NCBI GenBank assembly: GCA_964618855.1
Contig: CAZUCD010000014.1
Span: 1 to 37,545, forward strand
From: CAZUCD01 sp964618855
Lineage (GTDB): Bacteria > Sumerlaeota > Sumerlaeia > SLMS01 > JANRJK01
Direction: 5' to 3'
Length of the DNA: 37,545 nucleotides
Of this stretch, positions 30,624 through 37,545 are shown in pieces. The notes beneath the pieces were generated by a model. It had not been told where the DNA came from, did no database searches, and worked only from the letters and a program-made list of their open reading frames with translations. The position numbers were made by a program, and so were the translations under genes. Position 1 is the first letter of the stretch. Each line of letters starts with the position of its first letter.

Positions 30624-32479
30624 GCAAGGCGGGCAGGTTGGACCCAGGGGATTCGGGCGCGTCGCACGCGGCGCGCAGATTCAGTCTGGTGTTCCTTCTT
30701 GTCGCGGGGCTCTTCGTTGCACTCTGGGCGACGGCAGTTGGCGTCGAGTCTGGCGTCCTCGCCGACCTGGATGTCCGGTGTGCAGGCTTTCTGAACTCGC
30801 ACCTGCGCGACTCGGAAACGCTGGACCTTACGGCGGTGGTCCTTTCGCGCCGCCCGGGAGATGTGTTCATCGCGATCACGGCGGTGCTGCTTTCCCTGCG
30901 GTACATATCAAGGAGCCGCGACCGCGGTCTCGCCGGACTCCTGGTGGTGGCTGTGAGCTTCGGGGCCATCGTTGCCGGGACCGACTTTGTCGTGGACGCC
31001 GTGGATTCGTTCGCGCGCCGGCCTTCGCCGCTCCATCGAATCGAGGGATTTGTGGTGCCTGGGGGGTCGATCGGGGTGGAGTTTCACGCGCCGGACCGGA
31101 CCAGGTTCCCCTCCGACCGCGCCGCGAACATCGCCGTGCTCTTCTTTTTGTGTCTTTTTCGATATGGATCGAAGTCGCTTCCCCTGCTGGCGCTGTCCGT
31201 CCTGGCTGGCGCGGCCCACGTGGCCACGGGGAGGGCGTGGCCCTCTGACGTCGTGGGGGGCATCGTTCTCGGGTGGCTGATCGCGTCGGCGGTCTACCTC
31301 GTCCGGCTGAACGAGGCGATGGCTTGGGCGATCCGGTTGGTCGATGCGCGCGGCGTGAGCCGGGCCGAGGCGTGGCTGCGCAGGCACATGTCGCCCCGGT
31401 CCGAGGCGCCCCGCTCGGGGGAGGCACGCGCCTCCGCCAGCGTCCGCAGGCTCGAGGAAGTGCTCAGGCGCGGCTGGGACTGCGAATCCGTGCTATTCAC
31501 CGGTGTCCGTCACAAGGACAAGGTGTTCTCCTTCGAGGTGGATGGCAGGCGGATGGCGTTCAAGCGCTCGAGGGAGAGGACGCAGGACAGGGCGGATCTC
31601 GAGCGTGCGCTGCGTCGCGTGGAGGGACTTCGCAACGTGAGCGGTTTCCCGTCGCCGCGTGTGATTCCTACAAAGACCGGGGGATTGCTTGCCACCGAGG
31701 GGGGGCGCCACTTCCACCTGCTCGAGTGGGTCGAGGGCGAGCCCCCTGACTTTGCCGATCCCGGGGCCTTCCGCGACGTGATGGGCGTGCTCGCCCTCCT
31801 GCACCGCGACACCGCCGAGGAGTTGGAGAGGGATCGGGCCATTGCGGCGGTGGACGGACGGATCGAGGGGATGCGCCAGGCGGTGCGGGGACTCTCGCGA
31901 AGTGCACGACCCGTCCTCTGGGCATTGGTTCCCCGAAACGCCGAGCACAGCACGATGCGTCCCGTGGCCGCCGAGGCCCTGCGCGCGATTCTCCTGTCCG
32001 GGCGGGCGCTTTCGGAGCTCTCCCGAACCGGCGCCCGGCCCGTGCGCTGCATGGTTCACGGGGATCCCCATCCGATGAACTATGTCGTCGCGCCCGGAGG
32101 GGAACTCCTGCTGGTGGACCTCGACTCGATTCGCCCGGGCTTTCCGCACGAGGACCTCGTCAAGCCCCTTGCCAAGTTGATGCGGCGCCACGACTGGGAT
32201 GCTGGTCAGTTCATTGCGGCCCTGGATGCTTACTGCCAGGTCCGCCCCATGCTGCAGTGGGAGATTCTCCTGCTCGTGGCGGAGGTGTTGTTTCCGCGCG
32301 CACTCAGGAGGGGGCGCATGCCCTCGTACCGTCTCCGGCGGGAGGACTTCGAGCTGGCCTTCTCGCGACGTGCCAGGGAGCGGTTCGTGCGGGAGGTCGC
32401 GGCCCGTTGGACCCTCCCGATCGATGCGCGCAGCGACAGCGAGGAACGCGAGCTTTCCCGGTTGCTGGGGATCGAATGA
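30620..32479 (+). CDS. Fusion: degenerate PAP2-like membrane domain + APH-type small-molecule kinase
   Basis: A 619-aa two-domain protein. Residues about 20-230 form a five- to six-helix membrane domain with the outline of PAP2/undecaprenyl-pyrophosphate phosphatases: ARRPSP (RP motif, R134-P135), FPSDRAAN (PSDH motif with His replaced by R167) and GRAWPSDVVGG (third motif, catalytic His position is A206). The C1 lysine position is A127. Phosphatase activity is therefore unlikely. Residues about 275-560 are an aminoglycoside-phosphotransferase-like kinase with a probable ATP-binding lysine in MAFKRS (K315), HLLEWVEGE hinge, catalytic loop HGDPHPMN (H480-N487) and metal-binding DLDS (D500, D502), all intact. 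The kinase should act at the membrane on a small or lipid-linked substrate. The start overlaps the stop of the TagF-like gene; a GT4 gene follows. Confidence 0.82.
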   Translation: MSKAGRLDPGDSGASHAARRFSLVFLLVAGLFVALWATAVGVESGVLADLDVRCAGFLNSHLRDSETLDLTAVVLSRRPGDVFIAITAVLLSLRYISRSRDRGLAGLLVVAVSFGAIVAGTDFVVDAVDSFARRPSPLHRIEGFVVPGGSIGVEFHAPDRTRFPSDRAANIAVLFFLCLFRYGSKSLPLLALSVLAGAAHVATGRAWPSDVVGGIVLGWLIASAVYLVRLNEAMAWAIRLVDARGVSRAEAWLRRHMSPRSEAPRSGEARASASVRRLEEVLRRGWDCESVLFTGVRHKDKVFSFEVDGRRMAFKRSRERTQDRADLERALRRVEGLRNVSGFPSPRVIPTKTGGLLATEGGRHFHLLEWVEGEPPDFADPGAFRDVMGVLALLHRDTAEELERDRAIAAVDGRIEGMRQAVRGLSRSARPVLWALVPRNAEHSTMRPVAAEALRAILLSGRALSELSRTGARPVRCMVHGDPHPMNYVVAPGGELLLVDLDSIRPGFPHEDLVKPLAKLMRRHDWDAGQFIAALDAYCQVRPMLQWEILLLVAEVLFPRALRRGRMPSYRLRREDFELAFSRRARERFVREVAARWTLPIDARSDSEERELSRLLGIE

Positions 32480-32525
32480 CCGCGCGGACTCTTCGCTGCG
32501 CGGACCTGCCCATGAAGGGACCGCC

Positions 32526-33656
32526 ATGAGGATCCTGCACCTCGCCACGCACGCCGGGGTCTTTCGCGGCGGTGCCGTGCAGTTGTGCCGCATGGCGCAG
32601 GCACAGGCGCGCGCGGGTCACGAGGTGCGCATCGTGGCGCAGTTGGAGACGCATTGTTCCGAATCGCGGCAGCGCAAGGACCGGGAGAGCTGGGAGCCCA
32701 TCCGCGCCTCGGGCATCGGCGTGGACATGATGTCGTACGCGAACCCGCCGGGCGTGCTCGATCTCAGGGCCCTCATCCGCCAACACCGGTTCGACATCGT
32801 GCACGCGCATCGCGACGATGCGCTGCTCGCGGCGTGGGTGGCGCTGATCGGCATGGACAGGCCGAAGCTGGTCGCGCAGAGGGGCACGACGTCGGCCGCG
32901 CCGTTACTGGTGGCCTCGGCATTCCGTTCCGGCAAGGTCTGCGCAATCGTGGCCGTGGCGGAGGCCGTGAAGAAGTCTCTCGTCGAGGAGGCCGGCGTCG
33001 ATCCCGGCAAGGTGCACGTGATCTACGGCAGCGTGGACCTCGAGCAGTTCGCGCCCGCGCCGCCGAACGAGGCGCTGCGCGCGGGGCTCAACCTGCCCGA
33101 GGATGCCGTCATCATCGGGAGCATCTCCGCATACAGGAAAGCCAAGGGCTTTGGCGATCTGGTCAGGGCGCTGAAACAGGTGTTTGAGGCCAACCCCAAC
33201 TCCTACGCGCTGTTCCTTGGGGAGAAGACGGACAAGCACGTCCTGAAGAAGGCCAAACGGGCCGGGATCGCGGACCGGTGCCGGTTCGTGGGGCACCAGT
33301 CCAACGTGCACGAGTGGCTCTCGCTCATGGATGTGACGGTGATCGCCGCGACAGGCCGGGAGGGCCTGTCCGGGGTGCTCCGCGAGTCGCTGGCGATGGA
33401 GGTGCCGGTGGTCTCGACCGACACGAGCGGCAATGGCGAGATCGTGCGCGATGGGGAGACGGGGCTGCTGGTGCCCGTGGGGAAGCCGGAGGCCTTGGGC
33501 GCGGCCCTTTGCCGGGCGCTCGATGATCCGGAGGGCATGAAGCGGATGGCAAAGGCCGGGCGTGCATGGGTTTCATCCCATTGCACGCCCGAGGTCCATG
33601 CGGAGAAGTTGTTGGCTCTTTACGCCGAGGTGATCGGCGGGGGGGCCGGGGACTGA
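32526..33656 (+). CDS. GT4-family glycosyltransferase
   Basis: A 376-aa GT-B enzyme of family 4. The start MRILHLATHAGVFRGGAVQLCRMA is the usual N-domain with a glycine-rich loop. Then come FDIVHAHRDDALLAAW, the linker VIYGSVDLEQFAP and the C-domain GSISAYRKAKGFGDLVRAL, LFLGEKTDKHV, and the nucleotide-sugar binding REGLSGVLRESLAMEVPVVSTD and GLLVPVGKPE. It transfers a sugar from an NDP donor, probably onto a surface glycan. ATG 32526 was chosen over longer upstream frames because AAGGGA lies 6 nt before it and it gives the family start. Last gene of the run from ylxM. Its final codons (GGGAGD) lie in G-rich repeat-like sequence, and the stop is 1 bp from the end of the convergent pseudopilin gene. 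Confidence 0.93.
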   Translation: MRILHLATHAGVFRGGAVQLCRMAQAQARAGHEVRIVAQLETHCSESRQRKDRESWEPIRASGIGVDMMSYANPPGVLDLRALIRQHRFDIVHAHRDDALLAAWVALIGMDRPKLVAQRGTTSAAPLLVASAFRSGKVCAIVAVAEAVKKSLVEEAGVDPGKVHVIYGSVDLEQFAPAPPNEALRAGLNLPEDAVIIGSISAYRKAKGFGDLVRALKQVFEANPNSYALFLGEKTDKHVLKKAKRAGIADRCRFVGHQSNVHEWLSLMDVTVIAATGREGLSGVLRESLAMEVPVVSTDTSGNGEIVRDGETGLLVPVGKPEALGAALCRALDDPEGMKRMAKAGRAWVSSHCTPEVHAEKLLALYAEVIGGGAGD

Positions 33657-33657
33657 G

Positions 33658-34353
33658 TTAGTTCAAGCCGTCGATCCTGGGTGGGATCCACTCGGTGAAC
33701 TCTGAGAACTTCTGCGAGATGTAGATGCGGCCCTCGCTGTTGGTGCCATTGGTGGGGTCGTACTGGAGGAAGTAACGCTCCGTGTCGCCGCCGCCCGTGA
33801 AGAACTGAGTGCCGAGCGGTCCGTGCGACCACAGGTAGTACGCGCCCATGTAGCGCTCCATCTTGCGGCAGGTGAACTCGTTGCCGTAGTTCGCGTTCCA
33901 GCTCTCGCCGGGGAACTGGGATTCGGGCAGGCCTCTGCGGCGGTAGTCGCGGATCGACTTGATTTCGCCGTACTGGAACATCTTGTCCGTGAGGATCGTC
34001 GCGTCGCGGTGCGCGAATGTGTCGAGCGTGATCGAGGAGAGGTAGGCGATCGGCGTCGTGATGTCCTTGGTGAGCGTATTGTACACGTACTCGCCGTTGA
34101 TCTGGTCGTTGTAGGGGGGATTCGGGTAGGAGACGCGCGGATACTTGTTGTTGTCCACGGCGTAGGATTCGATGGCGAGCTTTTGCGTGCGCATGTCGGA
34201 CTTCACGCGGCTGGTCTTGGACCGGGTCTGCGCCTCGAGGAAGTTGGGAACGGCGATGGCCGCGAGGATGGCGATGATGGCAACGACGATCAGCAGCTCG
34301 ATGAGCGTGAAGCCTTGGCTGCGGATCGCGCGGCCTGGGAACGGATGGAACAC
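33658..34353 (-). CDS. Type II secretion/type IV-like pseudopilin (GspG-like), copy 1
   Basis: A 231-aa prepilin. After a 14-residue basic leader ending in glycine (MFHPFPGRAIRSQG) comes FTLIELLIVVAII with glutamate at +5, the class III signal cut and N-methylated by prepilin peptidase. The N-helix continues into PNFLEAQTRSKTSRVKSDMRTQKLAIESYAVDNNKYPR. The globular part ends in WSHGPLGTQFFTGG and YDPTNGTNSEGRIYISQKF. GTG 34353 is preferred to the longer frame because GGAG lies 8 nt upstream and the leader then has normal length. Closely similar to the next gene upstream (copy 2), so a tandem duplication. Function could be a minor pilin or a secreted surface fibre; no secretin or ATPase gene is adjacent. 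Confidence 0.9.
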   Translation of the reverse strand: MFHPFPGRAIRSQGFTLIELLIVVAIIAILAAIAVPNFLEAQTRSKTSRVKSDMRTQKLAIESYAVDNNKYPRVSYPNPPYNDQINGEYVYNTLTKDITTPIAYLSSITLDTFAHRDATILTDKMFQYGEIKSIRDYRRRGLPESQFPGESWNANYGNEFTCRKMERYMGAYYLWSHGPLGTQFFTGGGDTERYFLQYDPTNGTNSEGRIYISQKFSEFTEWIPPRIDGLN

Positions 34354-34440
34354 GGATTGAACTCCGGATTGAGGATGGGCGGGGAGGGTGGGGCGCAGCG
34401 CTGCGGAAAGCAATCGGGATCGTGAGTTTTCGACGGAGCC

Positions 34441-34477
34441 CACAAGGAAAGCGCCCGCCCCGGTTAGGGGCGGGCGC
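34441..34477 (-). terminator. Rho-independent terminator after pseudopilin copy 2
   Basis: An 11-bp perfect stem GCGCCCGCCCC (34451-34461) / GGGGCGGGCGC (34467-34477), loop of 5. On the minus strand it is followed by TTTCCTTGTG. It lies about 30 bp after the stop at 34506, so copy 2 can be transcribed separately from copy 1. Confidence 0.85.
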
Positions 34478-34505
34478 GAGAACAGGAATGAAGCTGGGGT
34501 GTGGC

Positions 34506-35207
34506 TTAGTCCAGCCCGTCAATCTTTGGCGGGATCCACTCGATGAATTCGGCGAACTTCTGGGCGACGTAGATGCGGCCCTCGGAGTTCGTGCCGTTCG
34601 TCGGGTCGTACTGAAGGAAGTACTTCTCGGTGTCGCCGGTCGCCTCGATCTGGGTGCCACGGGGACCGTGGGACCAAATGTAGAAGGCGCCCATGTAGCG
34701 TTCCATCTTCCGGACGGTGAGGAGGTTGCCGTAGTTGGCGACGAATCCGGGGGACCCGGGGATCGGGGGGTAGGGAAGGTTGCGGCGGTTGTACTCGCGG
34801 AGGCTCTTCGTCTCGCCGTACTGGAACATCTTGTCCGTGAGCAGGGTGGCGTCACGGAACGCGAACAGGTCGAGCGGCATGCTCGAGATGTAGGCGATGG
34901 GGGTGGTGATGTCCTTGTTGAGCGTGTTGTAGATCGGCTCGCCGTACATCTGGTCGTTGTACGGGGCGCCGAAGTACGACACGCGCGGGTACTTGTTGTT
35001 GTCCACGGCGTAGGACTCCACCGTGATGCGCAGCGAGCGCATGTCGGACTTTGTCCGCGAGACCTTGGACCGAACCTGGGCCTCGAGGAAGTTGGGGACG
35101 GCGATCGCCGCGAGGATCGCGATAATCGCGACCACGATCAGGAGCTCGATGAGCGTGAAGCCCTCGGTGCCCCTGGTCGCGCGGAGACGAGCAAATGTGT
35201 CTCTCAC
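34506..35207 (-). CDS. Type II secretion/type IV-like pseudopilin (GspG-like), copy 2
   Basis: A 233-aa prepilin, paralogue of copy 1. Start GTG 35207: CGGAGAG lies 8 nt upstream, and the leader (MRDTFARLRATRGTEG) ends in glycine before FTLIELLIVVAII with glutamate at +5. An open frame continues upstream to 35363 through the N gap, but it is read from repeat sequence and is not credible. The mature part shows NFLEAQVRSKVSRTKSDMRSLRITVESYAVDNNKYPR and the same C-terminal YDPTNGTNSEGRIYVAQKFAEFIEWIPP. The two copies differ mostly in the middle, so they have had time to diverge. Its 5' region contains the 54-bp direct repeat and the assembly gap, so the promoter cannot be judged. Confidence 0.92.
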   Translation of the reverse strand: MRDTFARLRATRGTEGFTLIELLIVVAIIAILAAIAVPNFLEAQVRSKVSRTKSDMRSLRITVESYAVDNNKYPRVSYFGAPYNDQMYGEPIYNTLNKDITTPIAYISSMPLDLFAFRDATLLTDKMFQYGETKSLREYNRRNLPYPPIPGSPGFVANYGNLLTVRKMERYMGAFYIWSHGPRGTQIEATGDTEKYFLQYDPTNGTNSEGRIYVAQKFAEFIEWIPPKIDGLD

Positions 35208-35240
35208 GTGGTTCACTCTCCGGGAAAAGATGTGGTGCTC

Positions 35241-35294
35241 ACGAGCCGAGGAAAAGAAAAACTCTCCCCCGACCGTGAAGACCCGAACCGCCAG
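35241..35294. repeat. 54-bp direct repeat, copy A
   Basis: Identical to 35405-35458 over 54 bp as far as I can align by eye; it starts ACGAGCCGAGG and ends GAACCGCCAG. It ends directly at the run of N, and lies 34 nt upstream of the start of pseudopilin copy 2. Confidence 0.85.
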
Positions 35295-35304
35295 NNNNNN
35301 NNNN
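35295..35304. other. Assembly gap (10 N)
   Basis: A run of ten undetermined bases, the usual mark of a scaffold join. The text after it (GGTATCAAGAG) resembles the text after repeat copy B (GTATTCAAGAG), so the true sequence here may be another repeat junction and the real distance is unknown. Confidence 0.97.
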
Positions 35305-35404
35305 GGTATCAAGAGACAAAAATGGTAAAACTCGCCACCGACCGAGGGCATATCCCCGGCCAAGTTTACTGGGGGGTGTGCCGGGCCAAACTACTACTCG
35401 ATCA

Positions 35405-35458
35405 ACGAGCCGAGGAAAAGAAAAACTCTCCCCCGACCGTGAAGACCCGAACCGCCAG
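35405..35458. repeat. 54-bp direct repeat, copy B
   Basis: The second copy, exactly 164 bp after copy A, followed by TGGCGTATTCAAGAG. Either a true tandem duplication or a join artefact at the gap. Confidence 0.85.
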
Positions 35459-35558
35459 TGGCGTATTCAAGAGTGGAGGGTAGGCACGTCCCGTCGCCGT
35501 GGCAACGGGGAAAATGCAACATTTTGCCCAACAGGGAAGGGAATCGCCCCTTTGGGTG

Positions 35559-36215
35559 CTACCCGGGCTGCCTCGCGACCAGCACCTTGGCGGGGCGTAA
35601 AACGGTTCCGTCGTCAAACGCATAGCCCGTCTGGATCACTTCGAGGATCGTGCCCTCCGGCTTGTCGGCCGCCGGAACGGTGCTGAGTGCCTCGTGCCGG
35701 ACGGGGTCGAACCGTTCCCCGAGGGCGTCGAAGGGCTTGGCGCCGTTGCGCCGAAGCACCTCGAGCATCTGGTTCCGGATGCCCTCGAGGCCGTCGATCC
35801 ATTCGTTTTGCTCGGCGCCGCCCGCAGCCAGGGCGCGGTCGAAGTTGTCCAGGACCTCGATGAATCCGCGGAGGATGTTCTCGCGTTCGCGCTGGCGCGC
35901 GGAGTCGACCTCGCGCGCGGTGCGCTTGCGCATGTTGTCGAGGTCCGCGGCGAGCCTGAGCAGGCGGTGGTTCAGGTCGTCGCGCTCACCGCGCAGGCGG
36001 GTGAACTCGCCGGCCAGTTCCGAGCCGGGCTCGATCCCCTCAGGCAGTCCGTCCGTGGTGCTTGTCTCGGTGCCCATGAAGAAGTCCCTCATCCTGCCCA
36101 GGATTCCGCGCCGTGGCGGTGTTGGTGCGTCGGGGGTCGGCTGGGTGCCTTCCCCCGGTTCGGTTTCGTCGGTTGGCGGATCGGTCGGGTTCATCGGGTG
36201 GAGACGTTCGGGCAC
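35559..36215 (-). CDS. grpE: Nucleotide exchange factor GrpE
   Basis: A 218-aa GrpE, which releases ADP from DnaK. Long N-terminal acidic/proline-rich region (EPGEGTQPTPDAPTPP), then the dimerising helix LRGERDDLNHRLLRLAADLDNMRKRTAREVDSARQRERENILRGFIEVLDNFDRAL and the beta-wing domain GAKPFDALGERFDPVRHEALSTVP, GTILEVIQTGYAFDDGTVLRPAKVLVAR. All parts are present. The start is GTG 36215 or ATG 36194; neither has a clear ribosome-binding site. It follows dnaK by 80 bp on the same strand. A 9-bp GC-rich inverted repeat at 36242-36268 lies in that gap. The order dnaK then grpE is less usual than grpE-dnaK. Confidence 0.95.
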   Translation of the reverse strand: MPERLHPMNPTDPPTDETEPGEGTQPTPDAPTPPRRGILGRMRDFFMGTETSTTDGLPEGIEPGSELAGEFTRLRGERDDLNHRLLRLAADLDNMRKRTAREVDSARQRERENILRGFIEVLDNFDRALAAGGAEQNEWIDGLEGIRNQMLEVLRRNGAKPFDALGERFDPVRHEALSTVPAADKPEGTILEVIQTGYAFDDGTVLRPAKVLVARQPG

Positions 36216-36241
36216 CTCCCTCGCCGCCGCAAGCCGGGGCT

Positions 36242-36268
36242 GGGGGGCGGGCTCTTGCGCCGCCCCCC
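36242..36268. repeat. GC-rich inverted repeat between dnaK and grpE
   Basis: GGGGGGCGG (36242-36250) and CCGCCCCCC (36260-36268) with a 9-nt loop. In the dnaK-grpE message it would form a stable hairpin about 25 nt upstream of grpE and could lower grpE translation or stabilise the dnaK part. Not followed by T residues. Confidence 0.6.
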
Positions 36269-36295
36269 TGCCCCTGCTCTCCGATCTCCATCAGG

Positions 36296-37545
36296 TCAGT
36301 TCGACTTGAACTCCGCGTCGATCACATCGTCGTCCTTGCCCTTGGACCCGCCGCCGACACCCGCGCCGGCGTGGGCTTCGGGGGGCGGACCGGAGGGCGT
36401 GCCGCCGAGGTACTGGGCGATTGCCTGGCCGATCTGCTGAAGGTCGCTGGTCTTCGGCTGGCAGGTGGCGGCGCTGGCCTCGTCCTTGACGAGCTTGCGC
36501 GCCTCCTCGATTGCAGCCTCCGCGCGGGCCTTCTCGTGCATCGGCACCTTGTCGCCGCCCTCGGCGAGCATCTTTTCGACCTGGAAGGCAACCGAGTCGA
36601 GCATGTTGCGCGCCTCGATGTCCTTCTTGGTCTCGGCGTCCTCGCGGGCGTGGGTTTCGGCGTCGCGGACCATGCGCTCGACGTCGGTCTTGTCGAGGCT
36701 CGTGGAGCCGGAGATGGTGATCTTCTGCTCCTTGCCGGTGTCCTTGTCCTTGGCGGTGACGTTGAGGATGCCGTTGGCGTCGATGTCGAAGGTGACCTCG
36801 ACCTGGGGCTCGCCGCGGCGCGCCGGGCGGATGCCGTCGAGGCGGAACTGCCCGAGCGTGCGGTTGTCGACGACGCGGGGGCGTTCCCCTTGGCAGACGA
36901 CGATGTCCACGGCGCTCTGGTTGTCGGCGGCGGTGGAGAAGGTCTGCGACCGCCGCGCGGGGATCGTCGTGTTGCGGTCGATGATCTTGGTCATGACGCC
37001 GCCGAGGGTCTCGACGCCCAGCGAGAGCGGGGTGACGTCGAGGAGGAGAACGCCGGTGACCTCGCCCTTGAGGATGCCGGCCTGCACGGCCGCACCCACG
37101 GCTACAACCTCGTCCGGATTGACCGACATGTTCGGGGCCTTGCCCCCTGTCAGCTTGCGGACGAGTTCCTGCACCGCGGGGATGCGCGTCGAGCCGCCCA
37201 CGAGGATCACCTCGTCGATGTCCTTCTCGGTGAGCTTGGCGTCGGCCAGCGCCTGCTTGACGGGGCCGAGGCAGCGCTCCACGAGGGAGTGGGTGAGCTG
37301 GTCGAACTTCGCGCGGGTCAGCGTCGTGTTCAGGTGCTTGGGCCCATTCTGGTCCGCGGTGATGAACGGCAGGTTGATCTGGGTGGTGAGGGTGGTGGAG
37401 AGCTCGCACTTGGCGCGCTCGGCGGCCTCGAAGAGGCGCTGGAGCGACTGGCGGTCCTTCCGCAGGTCGATGCCTTTCTCGCGCTTGAACTCGTCCGCGA
37501 GCCAGTCCACCAGCGCCCGGTCGAAGACGTCGCCGCCGAGATGCG
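36296..37545 (-). CDS. dnaK: Molecular chaperone DnaK (C-terminal part)
   Basis: The frame is open to the right edge; 416 codons are present, and the first visible residues (HLGGDVFDRALVDWLADEF) correspond to the middle of the ATPase domain, so roughly the first third lies outside. Visible: GGSTRIPAVQELV and NPDEVVAVGAAVQAG of the nucleotide-binding domain, the linker GVLLLDVTPLSLGVETLGG, the substrate-binding beta-sandwich (TTIPARRSQTFSTAADNQ, VCQGERPRVVDNRTLGQF, VTFDIDANGILNVTAKDK) and the helical lid. The tail ends in DDDVIDAEFKSN, near the usual EVVDAEFEEV. DnaK folds proteins with DnaJ and GrpE; grpE follows 80 bp downstream. Confidence 0.98.
   Translation of the reverse strand, partial: HLGGDVFDRALVDWLADEFKREKGIDLRKDRQSLQRLFEAAERAKCELSTTLTTQINLPFITADQNGPKHLNTTLTRAKFDQLTHSLVERCLGPVKQALADAKLTEKDIDEVILVGGSTRIPAVQELVRKLTGGKAPNMSVNPDEVVAVGAAVQAGILKGEVTGVLLLDVTPLSLGVETLGGVMTKIIDRNTTIPARRSQTFSTAADNQSAVDIVVCQGERPRVVDNRTLGQFRLDGIRPARRGEPQVEVTFDIDANGILNVTAKDKDTGKEQKITISGSTSLDKTDVERMVRDAETHAREDAETKKDIEARNMLDSVAFQVEKMLAEGGDKVPMHEKARAEAAIEEARKLVKDEASAATCQPKTSDLQQIGQAIAQYLGGTPSGPPPEAHAGAGVGGGSKGKDDDVIDAEFKSN

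Larger units (their letters stand above)
35208..35558. other. 351-bp intergenic region with assembly gap and direct repeats
   Basis: Lies between pseudopilin copy 2 and grpE, both on the minus strand. It holds ten N, two copies of a 54-bp direct repeat, an AT-richer stretch (about 35308-35335) and a short hairpin GGGGAAAATG-CAA-CATTTTG-CCC at 35508-35529 that may end grpE transcripts. No gene is credible here. Confidence 0.6.

Noticed and set aside
35208..35363. N-terminal extension of pseudopilin copy 2 through the assembly gap
   Set aside because: The GTG at 35207 has a Shine-Dalgarno and gives a normal prepilin leader; the extension is only repeat sequence and N.
34422..35483. Plus-strand open frame of 353 codons over the pseudopilin and the N gap
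   Set aside because: It is antisense to a clear prepilin gene and reads through undetermined bases and a direct repeat.
1..37545. CRISPR arrays, tRNA or rRNA genes, insertion sequences, integrases, toxin-antitoxin or restriction genes
   Set aside because: I looked for regularly spaced repeats, cloverleaf-like sequences, transposase motifs and paired small genes, and saw none. The heptad arrays have no spacers and are not CRISPR. 4.5S RNA was looked for near ffh without success.

Overview
The window is about 37.5 kb of GC-rich bacterial chromosome with high coding density and short intergenic gaps. There is no phage, insertion sequence, CRISPR array, tRNA or rRNA. Housekeeping genes of the translation, secretion and chaperone machinery are interleaved with envelope, lipid and secreted-protein genes. 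Several gene types are, from general knowledge, common in deep-branching uncultured phyla such as Sumerlaeota, Hydrogenedentota or the Planctomycetota neighbourhood: GspG-like pseudopilins ending in YDPTNGTNSEGRIY, a secreted beta-helix protein, a PD40/TolB-like propeller, GuaB3, an ExeA/GspA ATPase and Rsm22. I infer an uncultured diderm of that kind, and the assignment is not secure. A run of ten N (35295-35304) shows that this is a draft scaffold, probably metagenomic.

Layout. 1-2443: the 5' end of a secreted propeller protein, a polytopic membrane protein and a small secreted proline-rich protein. 2513-9076, minus strand: ATP-grasp ligase, membrane-anchored TAXI-type binding protein, unknown 435-aa protein, front-end fatty acid desaturase and Rieske oxygenase. 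9234-10037: a secreted PepSY-like protein with a clear terminator. 10133-14833, minus: GuaB3, NAD+-dependent DNA ligase, an unknown cysteine-cluster protein and the ribosome hibernation factor HPF. 15045-18864: ExeA/GspA-like ATPase and a GT39-type membrane glycosyltransferase. 18883-20283, minus: radical SAM protein. 20414-24365: secreted beta-helix protein, Rsm22 and the infC-rpmI-rplT translation operon, closed by a strong terminator. 24593-33656: a polysaccharide flippase, then ylxM-ffh-rpsP-khpA-rimM running into three envelope-polymer genes (CDP-glycerol glycerophosphotransferase-like, a PAP2-like/kinase fusion, a GT4 glycosyltransferase). 33658-35207, minus: two tandem pseudopilins. 35559-37545, minus: dnaK (truncated by the window edge) and grpE.

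The most unusual signals are these. (1) A dispersed family of degenerate heptanucleotide arrays (GGGAATC, GGGGATC, GGGGCCG and similar) lies in at least seven intergenic spots, often touching stop codons and sometimes as inverted pairs. One array has become coding sequence inside the exeA-like gene. (2) A 619-aa protein joins a PAP2 fold that has lost its catalytic residues to an intact aminoglycoside-phosphotransferase-type kinase. It lies between a teichoic-acid-polymerase-like gene and a glycosyltransferase, at the place where trmD-rplS usually follow rimM. (3) infC starts with the rare codon ATC behind a near-perfect Shine-Dalgarno that is partly held in a hairpin. (4) A 54-bp direct repeat, one copy of which abuts the assembly gap, lies upstream of the pseudopilin genes.
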